DNA of 64,000 nt from Flavobacterium piscinae (GCF_004122145.1 NZ_SBKQ01000001.1:124001-188000); one strand, 5' to 3'; counted from the stretch's first letter, positions 35,285 to 44,678 are shown. Translations and numbers: made by a program. Notes: generated from the letters alone by a model not told the origin.

Positions 35285-36961
35285 TTACTTAACTGACAAT
35301 TTCACAGTAGCCGATTTTCCACCTTCAGTGATTTTTACTACGTAAAGACCAGTGTTTAAAGAAGAAATATTAATGGCTTCATTTGAAGTGGTGATATTCA
35401 AAACTTCTTTACCTAATAAATCATACACTTGAACATTTTTCTCTTCATTCAATTCGGTAGATACATACAATGTTCCGTCAACAACCGGATTTGGATACAC
35501 TTTTAAACCTGAAATCGAATTATTTCTGATAGATAATGCAAGATCATTTAATGAACGAGCAGTTACTTGAGCGGCACCATTAAAGTTTCCAACCAATGCA
35601 AAAAATCCTGTTGGGCCAGATGGAACTAATGAACCGATATAATCTGCTTCAGCAAAAGCTGTTCTAAAAATCATTGTATCTGTACCATCAGTAAAATTAT
35701 AATTAGTAGCTGGTGGGTTTACAAAAGTTGTAGTTCCGTCTCCATTTTCGAAAGTCACTCCGTTGATTTGTACTAATTCGCTTTCATACGCTTGTACATC
35801 AGCTGCAAGTTGAGCAATAGTTACTAATTGTGGAGTAACCGTATTTCCTGAACTGGCTAGTTGAGCGTTTGTAGTAGGTGTAAACTGAAGTAATCCACTA
35901 AAAAGAGAAGTTCTTCCGGTTAAACCAGCCATTGCATCACCAGGCACAAATGGAGTAGAAATAATCCCGGCTACATCATCAATCAAAACAGCACCTGTAT
36001 CATCTTGCACATATTTTTGGTTACGAGTTGTTCGGGCATACGTTACTACCGGTGAACTTATAATTTGGTAATATTTTCCGGCCCCGTTAGCAATAACATC
36101 CGCACGCATTTCGCCAAGGTTACCTACTACATTTAATGCAGCAATTTCAAATGTAACGCTAGTCATTACTGGGGGAGCAAGAGAAGCGTTTGAATTGTCA
36201 ACCAACTCCATATTTAATGTATATTCACCAGGAGCTAAACCAGCAAACAAGATAGGATTAGTATCAAATTTCATCACCATAGATCCTCCTGGAGTTAATG
36301 TATAGTTAATGTGTCCGTCTATACCAGCACCCGGATTACCGACAACAAAGTTAGATACGGTTACATTAACAGTAACATCTGAGTTAGGAGCAAATACAGT
36401 TCCGTTAGAAGGAGAACCGATAGCCAAACTTGGTGAAGCGGCTGCACCAAAATCAGTCATCACAATATCGTCAATATTTAAACGTCTGTTTGATGTACCT
36501 GTTTCAGTAGCTCTTTTGATTCTGATTCGAACATCGGCATTGATGTCTAACTGAGCAGAAAATGTTTGTACTTCATCGGTTGCAGCAGCTGTAAAAACAT
36601 CCCCCACTTGAGTCCAATCTGCACCATCATTGATAGAATATTCTACTTTCCAATCTACTTGTGCATCAGTGCCGTATCTTCTGTATAAGAAAGATAAATT
36701 TCCAATTCCATTTGTTTTGTTGGCTAACATAGTCATAGAAGAAGTTCCATAACCTCTTAGTCGAGCTGATTTTGTACCGTTTTTCCAATCGTTAGTTTCA
36801 GTTCCAATTAATGCATCAGACATATCCCAATCCAAACCTGATAAGGCAACAGTTGCAGAGGCATAACTTGTTTTTGTTTCATTTTCAAAATTAACCGAAT
36901 ACTGAGCTTGTACAGTAAACATTGAAAATGCCAAAAATAATAAAGTGTAAAGTTTTTTCAT
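35285..36961 (-). CDS. T9SS type A secreted protein with OB-fold-like domain
   Basis: A 558-residue secreted protein: signal peptide (residues 1-19), a beta-sandwich domain (about 20-175, with IGNLSFLYRRYGTDAQVDW and VRIRIKRATETGTSNRR), an Ig-like segment (about 175-275), and a DUF5689/OB-fold-like region (about 280-470, with KYVQDDTGAVLIDD). The type A sorting domain (LKVYPNPVVDGTLYVSTEL, GLYVVKITEGGKSATVKL) is C-terminal. Similar layouts occur beside secreted nucleases, but I see no nuclease motif here. It sits in a surface-protein cluster next to a TonB receptor and a PhoB-like regulator. Confidence 0.85.
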   Translation of the reverse strand: MKKLYTLLFLAFSMFTVQAQYSVNFENETKTSYASATVALSGLDWDMSDALIGTETNDWKNGTKSARLRGYGTSSMTMLANKTNGIGNLSFLYRRYGTDAQVDWKVEYSINDGADWTQVGDVFTAAATDEVQTFSAQLDINADVRIRIKRATETGTSNRRLNIDDIVMTDFGAAASPSLAIGSPSNGTVFAPNSDVTVNVTVSNFVVGNPGAGIDGHINYTLTPGGSMVMKFDTNPILFAGLAPGEYTLNMELVDNSNASLAPPVMTSVTFEIAALNVVGNLGEMRADVIANGAGKYYQIISSPVVTYARTTRNQKYVQDDTGAVLIDDVAGIISTPFVPGDAMAGLTGRTSLFSGLLQFTPTTNAQLASSGNTVTPQLVTIAQLAADVQAYESELVQINGVTFENGDGTTTFVNPPATNYNFTDGTDTMIFRTAFAEADYIGSLVPSGPTGFFALVGNFNGAAQVTARSLNDLALSIRNNSISGLKVYPNPVVDGTLYVSTELNEEKNVQVYDLLGKEVLNITTSNEAINISSLNTGLYVVKITEGGKSATVKLSVK

Positions 36962-37061
36962 TTTTAATATAATTTATTGTACAAAGATAGTAACAATAAA
37001 TAAGTTACAAAATATAACCTTATTAAAAAATTGTAAATTGAAAAGAAAAAATAAAATCTAA

Positions 37062-37403
37062 CTACTTGATAATCAATTTTCGGGTAGCAGTGGCTTCGCC
37101 TTCTTTGATTTTAATCATGTAGATACCCGGAGAGAGAGAAGAAACATTTAGTTCTTTAGTACTGATGGTACTTTGAAGTACAACTTTTCCCAATATATCA
37201 AAAATTGTAACTTCTTTAGAAAGTGATGATTTTGAGGTAATGTATACTTTTCCATTACTCACCGGATTTGGGTAAAAGCTAAGCCCCTCAATAGTAGTCT
37301 CTTGAGTTTTATTAGGTTGCTGAGGTTTGTTTTCCTGAGCTGAGGCTGTCAGAGAAACAAGAAAAACCGCTAAAAGAATAGTATAAAAGTAATTTTTTTT
37401 CAT
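37062..37403 (-). CDS. Short T9SS type A sorting-domain protein
   Basis: This 113-residue protein is almost only a signal peptide (residues 1-23), a short Gln/Pro-rich linker (ENKPQQPNKTQE) and a type A sorting domain (LSFYPNPVSNGKVYITSKS, VTIFDILGKVVL, SPGIYMIKIKEGEATATRK). It has no cargo domain, so it is either a minimal surface protein or the surviving end of a larger gene; no remnant of cargo is seen upstream. Its sorting domain resembles that of the 558-residue neighbour. Confidence 0.8.
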   Translation of the reverse strand: MKKNYFYTILLAVFLVSLTASAQENKPQQPNKTQETTIEGLSFYPNPVSNGKVYITSKSSLSKEVTIFDILGKVVLQSTISTKELNVSSLSPGIYMIKIKEGEATATRKLIIK

Positions 37404-37457
37404 CTTTCCGATTTGGTTTGGTAAATGTATAAAAAATATTTCAAATAGTATACCAAA

Positions 37458-37489
37458 AAAATCCCTCTTTGTTTAAAAAGAGGGATTTT
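37458..37489 (-). terminator. Terminator after the lipoprotein gene at 37511
   Basis: AAAATCCCTCTTT and AAAGAGGGATTTT are perfect 13-bp arms with A/T runs on both sides. It lies 21 bases beyond the lipoprotein stop codon. Confidence 0.85.
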
Positions 37490-37510
37490 GATATTTTTTC
37501 GGTAAGAAAA

Positions 37511-38662
37511 TTACAATCCTACTGTCCAACCTTGAGCCCAAGTAGGGGTTGCAGTTCCATTACCTGCCCCTGTTGCAGAGGTGTTTTCAGTGTAAATTGA
37601 TTCAATATCTACAGTACCACCTTCAGTATCTCTACCTTTCGTTTTCGTTGGGATATTATCGAATTTTACATTAGTAGCTTTTAAAGTACCGTCTAAAACA
37701 TAACCTGTACCTTCTGAGTGTTGAACATCAAAACCAATTAAGAAGTTGCTCAATACTAAGTCATTAAAATTAGCTTTTGTACCAACTCTCAATTTTAAAG
37801 CTTGAGATTCAGTTCCTTGATCACCTAAACCTATTAAAGTCATTTTGTTAACTGTAGGATTAGAAATTGGTGATGCTAAATGGTTTGAAGAGTTATTATC
37901 TGCTTCGATACCTCTATTTCCTCTTCCTAAACCTAATTTTCCAAACCAAAATTCGTTTGTTCCGTTCCAACCTTCAGTCCAATCAAATTGATCATCTTCA
38001 TTAGATGTAGAAACTAAATATTTAGTGTTAACAGTTCCACCAAAAAATTCAAAACCATCATCAGCACCTTCATGAACTTGTACATATTCAACAGTTGTTA
38101 GATTTCCAACTCCAAATAATGATAATCCGTTAAATTCTTTTTCGCTATTATATGCAAATCCTGAATACTCAATTCTTAAATATCTTATAGAACCAGAATT
38201 ATCATTTGTAACTGTTCCTCCATAAGTTAACTCAGAAACTTCAGCTGAAGCTGTTAAACCTTTATTAATTGGAGCTTTACCACAAACAACTAAACCTCCC
38301 CATTGACCAGGAGCTTTTGTAGCTTTGTCACTAGTCATTACAACTGGATTAGAAGATGTTCCGTTTACAAATATTTTTCCCCCTTGAGCAACCACTATAT
38401 AGGATGTTCCACTTGTTCCTTCAATTCTAGTTCCAGCTGGAATAGTTAAAGTTGCACCATCATTAACAACTAGCTTACCAGTTAATTTGTATACAGTTCC
38501 AGAATTTAATACTACTTCACCATCATTGATGTCACCTTTAAAGTCATTAGCATTAAGTTCAAATGTTGATGATGGTCTGTTATTATCGTCGTCATTTGAG
38601 CAGGAGGTAAATGCAAAAGAGGATATTAATGCAACTCCTAAGATTTTAATTAAATTTTTCAT
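37511..38662 (-). CDS. Surface lipoprotein with parallel beta-helix-like repeats
   Basis: About 383 residues from the ATG at 38662, where a lipoprotein signal peptide begins (MKNLIKILGVALISSFAFTSC); an upstream start would bury it. The mature part begins with SNDDDN, as surface lipoproteins of Bacteroidota often do. It contains IPAGTRIEGTSGTSYIVVAQ, WGGLVVCGKAPIN and YVQVHEGADDGFEFFGGTVN, a pattern of right-handed beta-helix rungs. Relatives are often encoded beside TonB receptors, as here, and I recall them being mislabelled multidrug transporters. It is probably the surface partner of the receptor at 38871-41603, with unknown ligand. Confidence 0.8.
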   Translation of the reverse strand: MKNLIKILGVALISSFAFTSCSNDDDNNRPSSTFELNANDFKGDINDGEVVLNSGTVYKLTGKLVVNDGATLTIPAGTRIEGTSGTSYIVVAQGGKIFVNGTSSNPVVMTSDKATKAPGQWGGLVVCGKAPINKGLTASAEVSELTYGGTVTNDNSGSIRYLRIEYSGFAYNSEKEFNGLSLFGVGNLTTVEYVQVHEGADDGFEFFGGTVNTKYLVSTSNEDDQFDWTEGWNGTNEFWFGKLGLGRGNRGIEADNNSSNHLASPISNPTVNKMTLIGLGDQGTESQALKLRVGTKANFNDLVLSNFLIGFDVQHSEGTGYVLDGTLKATNVKFDNIPTKTKGRDTEGGTVDIESIYTENTSATGAGNGTATPTWAQGWTVGL

Positions 38663-38820
38663 TTTGTGTTGTATTTTTATGTTTATAAATATTTGATGCA
38701 AAATTGAAGAATCTTAATCTAATCGAAGTTAATTTAACATGAACGTTTGGTTACGATACGTTGTTGTTTTTGTAAACAAAATGTTAATTCAGAAATAAAT
38801 AAATACAATTTGTCAAAATC

Positions 38821-38851
38821 AAAAAGCTTCAATAGTATATTGAAGCTTTTT
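38821..38851. terminator. Terminator after the TonB receptor gene
   Basis: Perfect 14-bp arms AAAAAGCTTCAATA and TATTGAAGCTTTTT around GTA, 19 bases beyond the receptor stop codon and flanked by A and T runs. It separates the receptor gene from the lipoprotein gene downstream. Confidence 0.9.
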
Positions 38852-38870
38852 TTTGAATTTCTTTTTTTTA

Positions 38871-41603
38871 TTAAAATTGATAACTGATTCCTAAACTAAA
38901 ATTTACTCCTTTTTTATAAGATAAAACAGTTATGTCACGATCAATATTTTCTTGCGTTCTCTCAACTGTTGGGTCTAATATATTTCGTATTGTTAAGTTT
39001 AAACCTAAGTGTTTATTTAATTTTGATTTTGCTATAAAATCCAATGTACCCAATGCTTTATCAACTAGATTTCCTTTTGTTTCTGTTCCTAATGCATAAA
39101 TTCGATCAGAAAAGTAAGAGTAGGAAAGCGTAGCCATTATGTTTGCTTCGTTTTTCCATTCTTTAAAGAATGAAACATCTCCATTTAATAATAAATCAGA
39201 GGCACCAGAAAAACTATCTTCTGTATTTGTTAAGTTGATGTTGTAGTTTGTTTCATCTCTTACTTTATCAGAATCGAGTTCTTGATTTGTTTGCATGTAG
39301 GAAGCATTAAAACCAGCCGTTAATTTATTTTGGTTTTCGCTGCCAAATTCATAGATGTTTTTTCTGATTTCAAATTCAATCCCGTAAACATGTCCCGTAT
39401 CTCCTGTGTTTAGAAATGAAATATCGTTAGTTGAGGATGCTAAAGTTACTTCATTGATAGGGTTTTTAATATATTTCCCGAAAGCGGTTAATGAAATAAC
39501 CTCTTCTTTTTTTGGAAAGAATTCCCATTTAAAGTCAACGTTATAATCTTCTGATGGATATAAATCTGGATTACCAATTTTTACTTCTGTTACATCTTCA
39601 TAAACAAATAATGCTCTTTCTTTAAATTGAGGTAAAGTGTAGGTTTTGCTAGCTCCAAATCGTAGGTTGTTGCGTTCGTTTAATTCATATTTTAAAATTA
39701 AACTTGGTAAAAATTCGTTTCTTTCAAATGAATTTTGATTTCCTTCGTTATCAAGTTGCGTTTTCCAAGATACTTTTTGATAAACTTGCTCCATTCGAAG
39801 ACCTAAAACAGAAGTTAATTTAGAGGTTAATTTGTACTCAGTAAGTCCAAAAACGGCATTTATATTTTGTTCACCATCATAAACTTGAGGTTCTAGATCA
39901 CCACTAAATGTTTCAATAGTAAATAGATTATTAGCAAAATTTGTTTGATTAAAAAAAGTGTCTAAGTTGTTTGGGTCAACCACAGTATTTACTTGATTGT
40001 TCGCAATTTTAAAGTTAAATTGTGTAGCTTCAAAATCACGAGTTTTGAATCGACCATTGTATCCTACAGTTAATTTTCCTTTATAATTATCTTCTGTGTC
40101 TTTTTTGAATTTATAATCAAATGAAATCGTAGAGGCAAGTTCATCTTCAATTAGATTTTGGTAATAGCGATGATTATCAGATGTGGTATTTACTGCAAAA
40201 ACATAACCGTTTTGATTTTCATTAAAAAACAAGGTGTTTTGTGTTCTGTCAGGCATATCACTTGTTATTCTATTAAAAGACCCACCCCAATTAAATTGTA
40301 TTCTTTCACTTATTTTGTGTGAACCTAATAATTGGTTAATCATTAATTGATTCTGTGTGTAAGTGCCTCTTTGTATCAAACCATTATCATTTTCAGCAAT
40401 ATCTCTGATAAACCCATAAAATTCATCCTTCACTTGAGAAGAAGAGTTTACAAATAAGAAATTGTAATTTATTTTATGATTTGGATTGAATTTATAGCCA
40501 ACATTAAACATTCCTGTTGAGTTTGTATTGTATGAATACATTTTTTGATTGAATGATTTTATCTCAGCTCCTTGAGCACTTACGCTTTGATTTAATCCCT
40601 CACGGTATGTAAAACCATTGTCAAAAGATGCCGTAGCAAAAAGACTTAATTTACCTTCTTCCCCAATACTAAATGATCTTCCGGCTTTTAAAACAAAATT
40701 TGAACCAATCGGATTGGCACTTTCCGGATTTAAACTATTTTCAAAAGTGAAAGCATTGAAAGGATTAGATGGGATAGCAGTATTTGTAAAACCAAATTTA
40801 CTTGGACCTTGTTGTAGGTTGAAAACATCTTGTTGAACAGCATTGTTGTTAATAGTAGAACCTATTTCGATTTGAAAAAATTTCTTCCCTTTAAAATCTT
40901 TTGAAACGATATCAACATTTCCACCTGCAAAATCACCGTACATTCTACCGCTAAATACTTTGTCTATGGAGATAAATTCAACAATGTCAGTAGAAAAAAG
41001 GCTCAATGCAATGTTTTTCTTTTCAGGATCATTTGAAGGAATTGGCAAACCATTCATAGAAGTAGAATTGTAACGATCTCCTAAACCTCGAACAAAAATA
41101 TTTCCAGAACCTTCTTGTTTTGTAATTCCGGTAGTTTTAGTAACAGCACCTGCCACATCGCTAACTCCTTTTCTTGAAAGTTCTTGAGCTCCAATACTTT
41201 GTTTTATCTCTACTGCTTTTTGTTGTTCTAACAATAAAGCACTTTCTTTTTCACGACTCACTGTTGTCTGTACTATAACATCTTGAAGCATTACTCCACC
41301 ACCGGCTGTTAAAGCTCTGTTTACTGTAATGGTTTGATTTTCTTTTACTATAACCGGAACTTCAATAGTTTCATAACCTAAAAAGCTAAGTTGTAGTGTA
41401 TAATTTCCGGATTCTACATTTAAAGAGTACTTTCCATTCTCATCGGTAGTCGTTCCGATTGTAGTTCCTTTAATCTGAACATTCGCAAAAGGAAGCGGCT
41501 CATTATTCATATCTTTGTCAGTCAAAACCCCTGAAATTGTTCCTTTTTGAGCTAAAACTGTACTGCAGATAAATAAGATAAAAAATAGAAATTTAAGTTT
41601 CAT
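38871..41603 (-). CDS. TonB-dependent receptor with carboxypeptidase-like N-terminal domain
   Basis: A 910-residue outer-membrane receptor: signal peptide (residues 1-18), CarboxypepD_reg-like domain (about 20-105, GTISGVLTDKDMNNEPLPFA), plug (about 120-240, KTTGITKQEGSGNIFVRGLG and MYGDFAGGNVDIVSKDF) and a barrel ending KGVNFSLGISYQF. The motifs RGLGDRYNSTSMNG and SNDPEKKNI mark a subgroup often found beside PhoB-like two-component genes. It is divergent from such a pair here and shares a promoter region with an 11-bp-phased GTT array, so uptake of a phosphorus compound is a reasonable but unproven guess. Confidence 0.93.
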   Translation of the reverse strand: MKLKFLFFILFICSTVLAQKGTISGVLTDKDMNNEPLPFANVQIKGTTIGTTTDENGKYSLNVESGNYTLQLSFLGYETIEVPVIVKENQTITVNRALTAGGGVMLQDVIVQTTVSREKESALLLEQQKAVEIKQSIGAQELSRKGVSDVAGAVTKTTGITKQEGSGNIFVRGLGDRYNSTSMNGLPIPSNDPEKKNIALSLFSTDIVEFISIDKVFSGRMYGDFAGGNVDIVSKDFKGKKFFQIEIGSTINNNAVQQDVFNLQQGPSKFGFTNTAIPSNPFNAFTFENSLNPESANPIGSNFVLKAGRSFSIGEEGKLSLFATASFDNGFTYREGLNQSVSAQGAEIKSFNQKMYSYNTNSTGMFNVGYKFNPNHKINYNFLFVNSSSQVKDEFYGFIRDIAENDNGLIQRGTYTQNQLMINQLLGSHKISERIQFNWGGSFNRITSDMPDRTQNTLFFNENQNGYVFAVNTTSDNHRYYQNLIEDELASTISFDYKFKKDTEDNYKGKLTVGYNGRFKTRDFEATQFNFKIANNQVNTVVDPNNLDTFFNQTNFANNLFTIETFSGDLEPQVYDGEQNINAVFGLTEYKLTSKLTSVLGLRMEQVYQKVSWKTQLDNEGNQNSFERNEFLPSLILKYELNERNNLRFGASKTYTLPQFKERALFVYEDVTEVKIGNPDLYPSEDYNVDFKWEFFPKKEEVISLTAFGKYIKNPINEVTLASSTNDISFLNTGDTGHVYGIEFEIRKNIYEFGSENQNKLTAGFNASYMQTNQELDSDKVRDETNYNINLTNTEDSFSGASDLLLNGDVSFFKEWKNEANIMATLSYSYFSDRIYALGTETKGNLVDKALGTLDFIAKSKLNKHLGLNLTIRNILDPTVERTQENIDRDITVLSYKKGVNFSLGISYQF

Positions 41604-41654
41604 TTTGTATTGTTTAATTTTGGGGCAAAGGAACGGCTACCTTGTAAAGTTGAT

Positions 41655-41704
41655 GTTATCTGCAGGTTACAATTTCGTTTCGTTTAAGTTACGAAAATGT
41701 TAAC
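41655..41704. promoter_or_regulatory. Five GTT motifs at 11-bp phase, Pho-box-like array
   Basis: GTTAT, GTTAC, GTTTC, GTTAC and GTTAAC begin at 41655, 41666, 41677, 41688 and 41699, exactly 11 bases apart. A further GTTAAC at 41718 is off phase but forms, with ATGTTAAC at 41697, an 8-bp inverted repeat. OmpR/PhoB-family regulators bind direct repeats with this period; TTAACA is the known PhoP half site of Bacillus. It lies between the TonB receptor and the response regulator gene. Confidence 0.6.
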
Positions 41705-41782
41705 AGATTAAATTACAGTTAACATCGTAAATCATTTTGTATTATCTTTACCTTTACATCGCAAAACGCACATTATTTTGAT

Positions 41783-42466
41783 ATGAAAAAAAAGGAAATT
41801 AAAATCTTATTGGTTGATGATGAGCAAGATATACTCGAAATTGTTGGGTACAACCTCGCTCAAGAAGGCTATCAGATTGTTACGGCTGTCAACGGAAAAG
41901 AAGCAGTTCAAAAAGCGAAAAAAGAACTTCCTCACCTTATTATCATGGATGTCATGATGCCGGAAATGGATGGAATCGAAGCCTGTGAACATATTAGAAA
42001 GATTCCTGAATTAAGTAATGTTATAGTAGCTTTTTTAACCGCGAGAAGTGAAGATTATTCTCAAGTAGCCGGATTTGAAGCCGGTGCCGATGATTATATT
42101 GCCAAACCGATCAAACCAAAAGTTTTGGTGAGTAAAGTAAAAGCACTTTTACGTCGTTTAAAAGAAGATGAAACCAAAAACGATGTGTTAACCGTAGGAA
42201 ACATTGAAGTGAATAGAGAAGAATACAAAATCATTCAAGGGGGTAAAGAAATTGTGTTACCCAGAAAAGAGTTTGAATTGTTTTATTTATTAGCTTCTAA
42301 GCCCGGAAAAGTTTTTAAAAGAGAGGAAATTTTGGATAAAGTTTGGGGTAATGAAGTGGTCGTTGGAGGAAGAACCATTGACGTACACATTCGAAAACTT
42401 CGCGAAAAAATTGGCGACGATCTTTTTAAAACCATTAAAGGTGTTGGTTACAAACTGGAAGTATAA
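41783..42466 (+). CDS. OmpR/PhoB-family response regulator
   Basis: A 227-residue two-domain regulator. The receiver has the acidic pair D12-D13, the phosphorylation site D56 (IIMDVMMP), a Thr near 86 and the Lys in AKPIKPKVL near 107. The C-terminal winged helix (about residues 130-227) ends with GRTIDVHIRKLREKIGDD and IKGVGYKLEV, as in PhoB. The histidine kinase gene follows 69 bases later. The 11-bp-phased array upstream fits binding by this type of protein, so it may control itself and the TonB receptor. Confidence 0.95.
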   Translation: MKKKEIKILLVDDEQDILEIVGYNLAQEGYQIVTAVNGKEAVQKAKKELPHLIIMDVMMPEMDGIEACEHIRKIPELSNVIVAFLTARSEDYSQVAGFEAGADDYIAKPIKPKVLVSKVKALLRRLKEDETKNDVLTVGNIEVNREEYKIIQGGKEIVLPRKEFELFYLLASKPGKVFKREEILDKVWGNEVVVGGRTIDVHIRKLREKIGDDLFKTIKGVGYKLEV

Positions 42467-42495
42467 CTCAATTTCTTCTTTTGTTGAAAATAGTT

Positions 42496-42503
42496 TACTT
42501 TTG
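42496..42503 (+). promoter_or_regulatory. Putative -7 promoter box before the histidine kinase gene
   Basis: TACTTTTG fits TAnnTTTG and lies 32 bases before the kinase start codon, so the kinase may have its own promoter besides readthrough from the regulator gene. Confidence 0.4.
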
Positions 42504-42535
42504 AGAACACATTAACCAAATGAAAACTGTTTTTA

Positions 42536-43579
42536 ATGGCCATTAATTTTAAAAAGACTTACAAGTTTGCTGTAAAATCTGCATTGTACATTTCTTTATT
42601 TTCAATAGGTTTTTTAGTGCTTACAACTTATTTCTTTTATGAAATAAATTGGTTGTTTGTAGCTGTTTTTGGTCTATCCATTTATCTTTTTTCTTTCTTT
42701 GTAATTCAATATCGGGTCGAACGCTTTATCTACAGAAGGGTAAAGAAAATCTATGACGATGTGTCATTATTAGATTCTTCAACATTGCGAAGTCAGCCTA
42801 TCACAACGGATATGGCGACACTTACCAAAGAAGTAAAAAAGTTTGCTACTGATAAAAAATTGGAAATTGAAACGCTGAAAGTGCGTGAAGAATACAGAAG
42901 AGAATTTTTAGGAAATGTTTCCCATGAGTTAAAAACACCTTTGTTTACGGTACAAGGCTATATTTCTACTTTGTTGGATGGAGCCATGAGCGACAAAACG
43001 CTTCGTAAAAAATACCTCGAAAGAGCAGAAAAAGGGGTAGAACGTCTCATCTACATTGTGAAAGATTTAGATATGATTACCAAACTCGAAACAGGTGATT
43101 TGAATTTAGAATATTCAATTTTTGACATAGTAGAATTGGTGAAAAATGTTTTTGATTTGCTTGAGATGAGAGCGAACAAAAAAAATATTACACTCACTTT
43201 TGATACCAAATATGCAGAACCAATTTATGTACATGCCGATCAGGAAAAAATACAACAAGTGGTCACAAATCTCGTGATGAATTCTATTAAATACGGAAAA
43301 GAAGGTGGAACTACAGAAGTAAGTATTGAAAATTTAGTTAAAAATAAAATTATTGTCAGGATTACAGACAATGGTGAAGGTATTCAAAAACAACACATTC
43401 CTCGCCTTTTTGAACGTTTTTTTAGAGTAGATAAAAGTGGTGCTCGTTCCGAAGGCGGTTCCGGATTAGGTTTAGCGATTGTGAAACATATCATCGAAGG
43501 ACACAAAGAAAAAATTTATGTTGAAAGTCAGTATGGAGTAGGTTCAGAATTTTCATTTACGCTCGAAAAGCAGAAATAA
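42536..43579 (+). CDS. PhoR-like sensor histidine kinase
   Basis: A 347-residue membrane kinase with two N-terminal helices (about residues 12-32 and 38-58) and almost no periplasmic loop. A short linker leads to the phospho-acceptor H130 in GNVSHELKTPL. ATP-binding boxes follow: N box VVTNLVMNSIKYG near residue 242, G1 ITDNGEGI near 283 and G2 GGSGLGLAIVKHII near 312. The lack of a sensory domain suggests membrane-internal or partner-mediated sensing, as in PhoR. It forms a pair with the upstream regulator. The stop lies one base from the end of the convergent lacI-type gene. Confidence 0.94.
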   Translation: MAINFKKTYKFAVKSALYISLFSIGFLVLTTYFFYEINWLFVAVFGLSIYLFSFFVIQYRVERFIYRRVKKIYDDVSLLDSSTLRSQPITTDMATLTKEVKKFATDKKLEIETLKVREEYRREFLGNVSHELKTPLFTVQGYISTLLDGAMSDKTLRKKYLERAEKGVERLIYIVKDLDMITKLETGDLNLEYSIFDIVELVKNVFDLLEMRANKKNITLTFDTKYAEPIYVHADQEKIQQVVTNLVMNSIKYGKEGGTTEVSIENLVKNKIIVRITDNGEGIQKQHIPRLFERFFRVDKSGARSEGGSGLGLAIVKHIIEGHKEKIYVESQYGVGSEFSFTLEKQK

Positions 43580-43580
43580 A

Positions 43581-44609
43581 TCATTTTTTTGTAGATTCTC
43601 TAACAATGATTTGTGTATCTAAAACCACACTTTCAATGGTTTTTGGCTGTTCCTCCTTAACTGCTTTTATTTCTTTTAAAAGTAAATTAAATGAACTTAC
43701 ACCCATTTCATAACTAGGTTGGTCAACCGTACTTAATTTAGGTTGAATCACTTGTGACATAAACCAATTGCTAAAACCGATGACTGCTATTTGTTCTGGC
43801 ACTTTAATATGGTGTTCGTTCAAATAAGCCAAAACACCAACGGCAACCAAATCTGTGATGACAAATATGCCATCTACATCGGGATGATTTTCACAAATTT
43901 CTTTCGCAAAGGCATAGCCTTCTTCAAACGAAACGCGAACACAGGTGTAAACTAAATTTTTATCAAAAGGGATGTTATTTTTTTCCAACGCTTTTTTGTA
44001 TCCTAAAAAACGATCAATAGCATTTTGAGGATTTACAGGACCTCGAATGTGGGCAATTTTTTTGCAACCCACAGAAATCAAATGTTCAACTGCAGCGGCA
44101 GCTGCTTTTTGGTCATCAATAATTACTTTAGAACACGGAATCATTTTCGTGATTTTATCAAACATCACAAAAGGGATGTTACGATGAATAATTTCACGAA
44201 TATGGTCATCATCATTCGACTCGTTTGACAATGACATTATGATTCCATCTACTCTTTTATTAATTAAAAGTTGAACTTGCTTTTTCTCCAATTCTAATGA
44301 TTCATTTGATTGAAGAATAATCACCAAATATTCATTTTTTTCTGCTTCAGCTATAATCCCATTAATGACGCTTGAAAAAAAATGATGAACAACTTCCGGT
44401 ATTATTAATCCAATTGTTTTTGATTCTTTAGTTCGTAAATTTACAGCAAAGGAATTGGGCGTGTAGTGTAATTCTCGTGCTAATTCCAATACACGTTCTC
44501 TCGTTTTAGGACTTACATCGGAGTAGTTTTTTAATGCTTTCGAAACCGTGGTTATGGAAATGTTCAATTTCTCAGCAATTTCCTTTAATGTAGTCTCTTT
44601 TTCTTTCAT
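43581..44609 (-). CDS. LacI-family transcriptional repressor, probably of the sugar locus
   Basis: About 342 residues from the ATG at 44609. The N-terminal LacI helix-turn-helix is LKEIAEKLNISITTVSKAL, followed by the hinge and a periplasmic-binding-like domain (TIGLIIPEVVHHFFSSVING near residue 65, GCKKIAHIRGP near 180). The start is set here because a longer frame would translate through the operators. Two identical 14-bp palindromes lie 35-69 bases upstream, between this gene and the divergent TonB receptor gene, so it probably represses both. The ligand is likely sucrose or a related sugar, inferred from the downstream genes. Confidence 0.93.
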   Translation of the reverse strand: MKEKETTLKEIAEKLNISITTVSKALKNYSDVSPKTRERVLELARELHYTPNSFAVNLRTKESKTIGLIIPEVVHHFFSSVINGIIAEAEKNEYLVIILQSNESLELEKKQVQLLINKRVDGIIMSLSNESNDDDHIREIIHRNIPFVMFDKITKMIPCSKVIIDDQKAAAAAVEHLISVGCKKIAHIRGPVNPQNAIDRFLGYKKALEKNNIPFDKNLVYTCVRVSFEEGYAFAKEICENHPDVDGIFVITDLVAVGVLAYLNEHHIKVPEQIAVIGFSNWFMSQVIQPKLSTVDQPSYEMGVSSFNLLLKEIKAVKEEQPKTIESVVLDTQIIVRESTKK

Positions 44610-44643
44610 AATACAAATATGGAAAAAAATACGATACAAAAAT

Positions 44644-44657
44644 CGAAAACGTTTTCG
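44644..44657. promoter_or_regulatory. LacI-type operator 1
   Basis: The perfect palindrome CGAAAACGTTTTCG has the central CG typical of LacI/GalR sites. Its centre is 21 bp, two helical turns, from operator 2. Confidence 0.9.
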
Positions 44658-44664
44658 GTTACTT

Positions 44665-44678
44665 CGAAAACGTTTTCG
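44665..44678. promoter_or_regulatory. LacI-type operator 2
   Basis: Second identical palindrome, extended to 16 bp by flanking T and A. It lies 84 bases before the TonB receptor start codon. Confidence 0.9.

Noticed and set aside
36309..36554. Plus-strand frame of 81 codons
   Set aside because: It is antisense to the T9SS type A gene at 35285-36961, which has full domain support.
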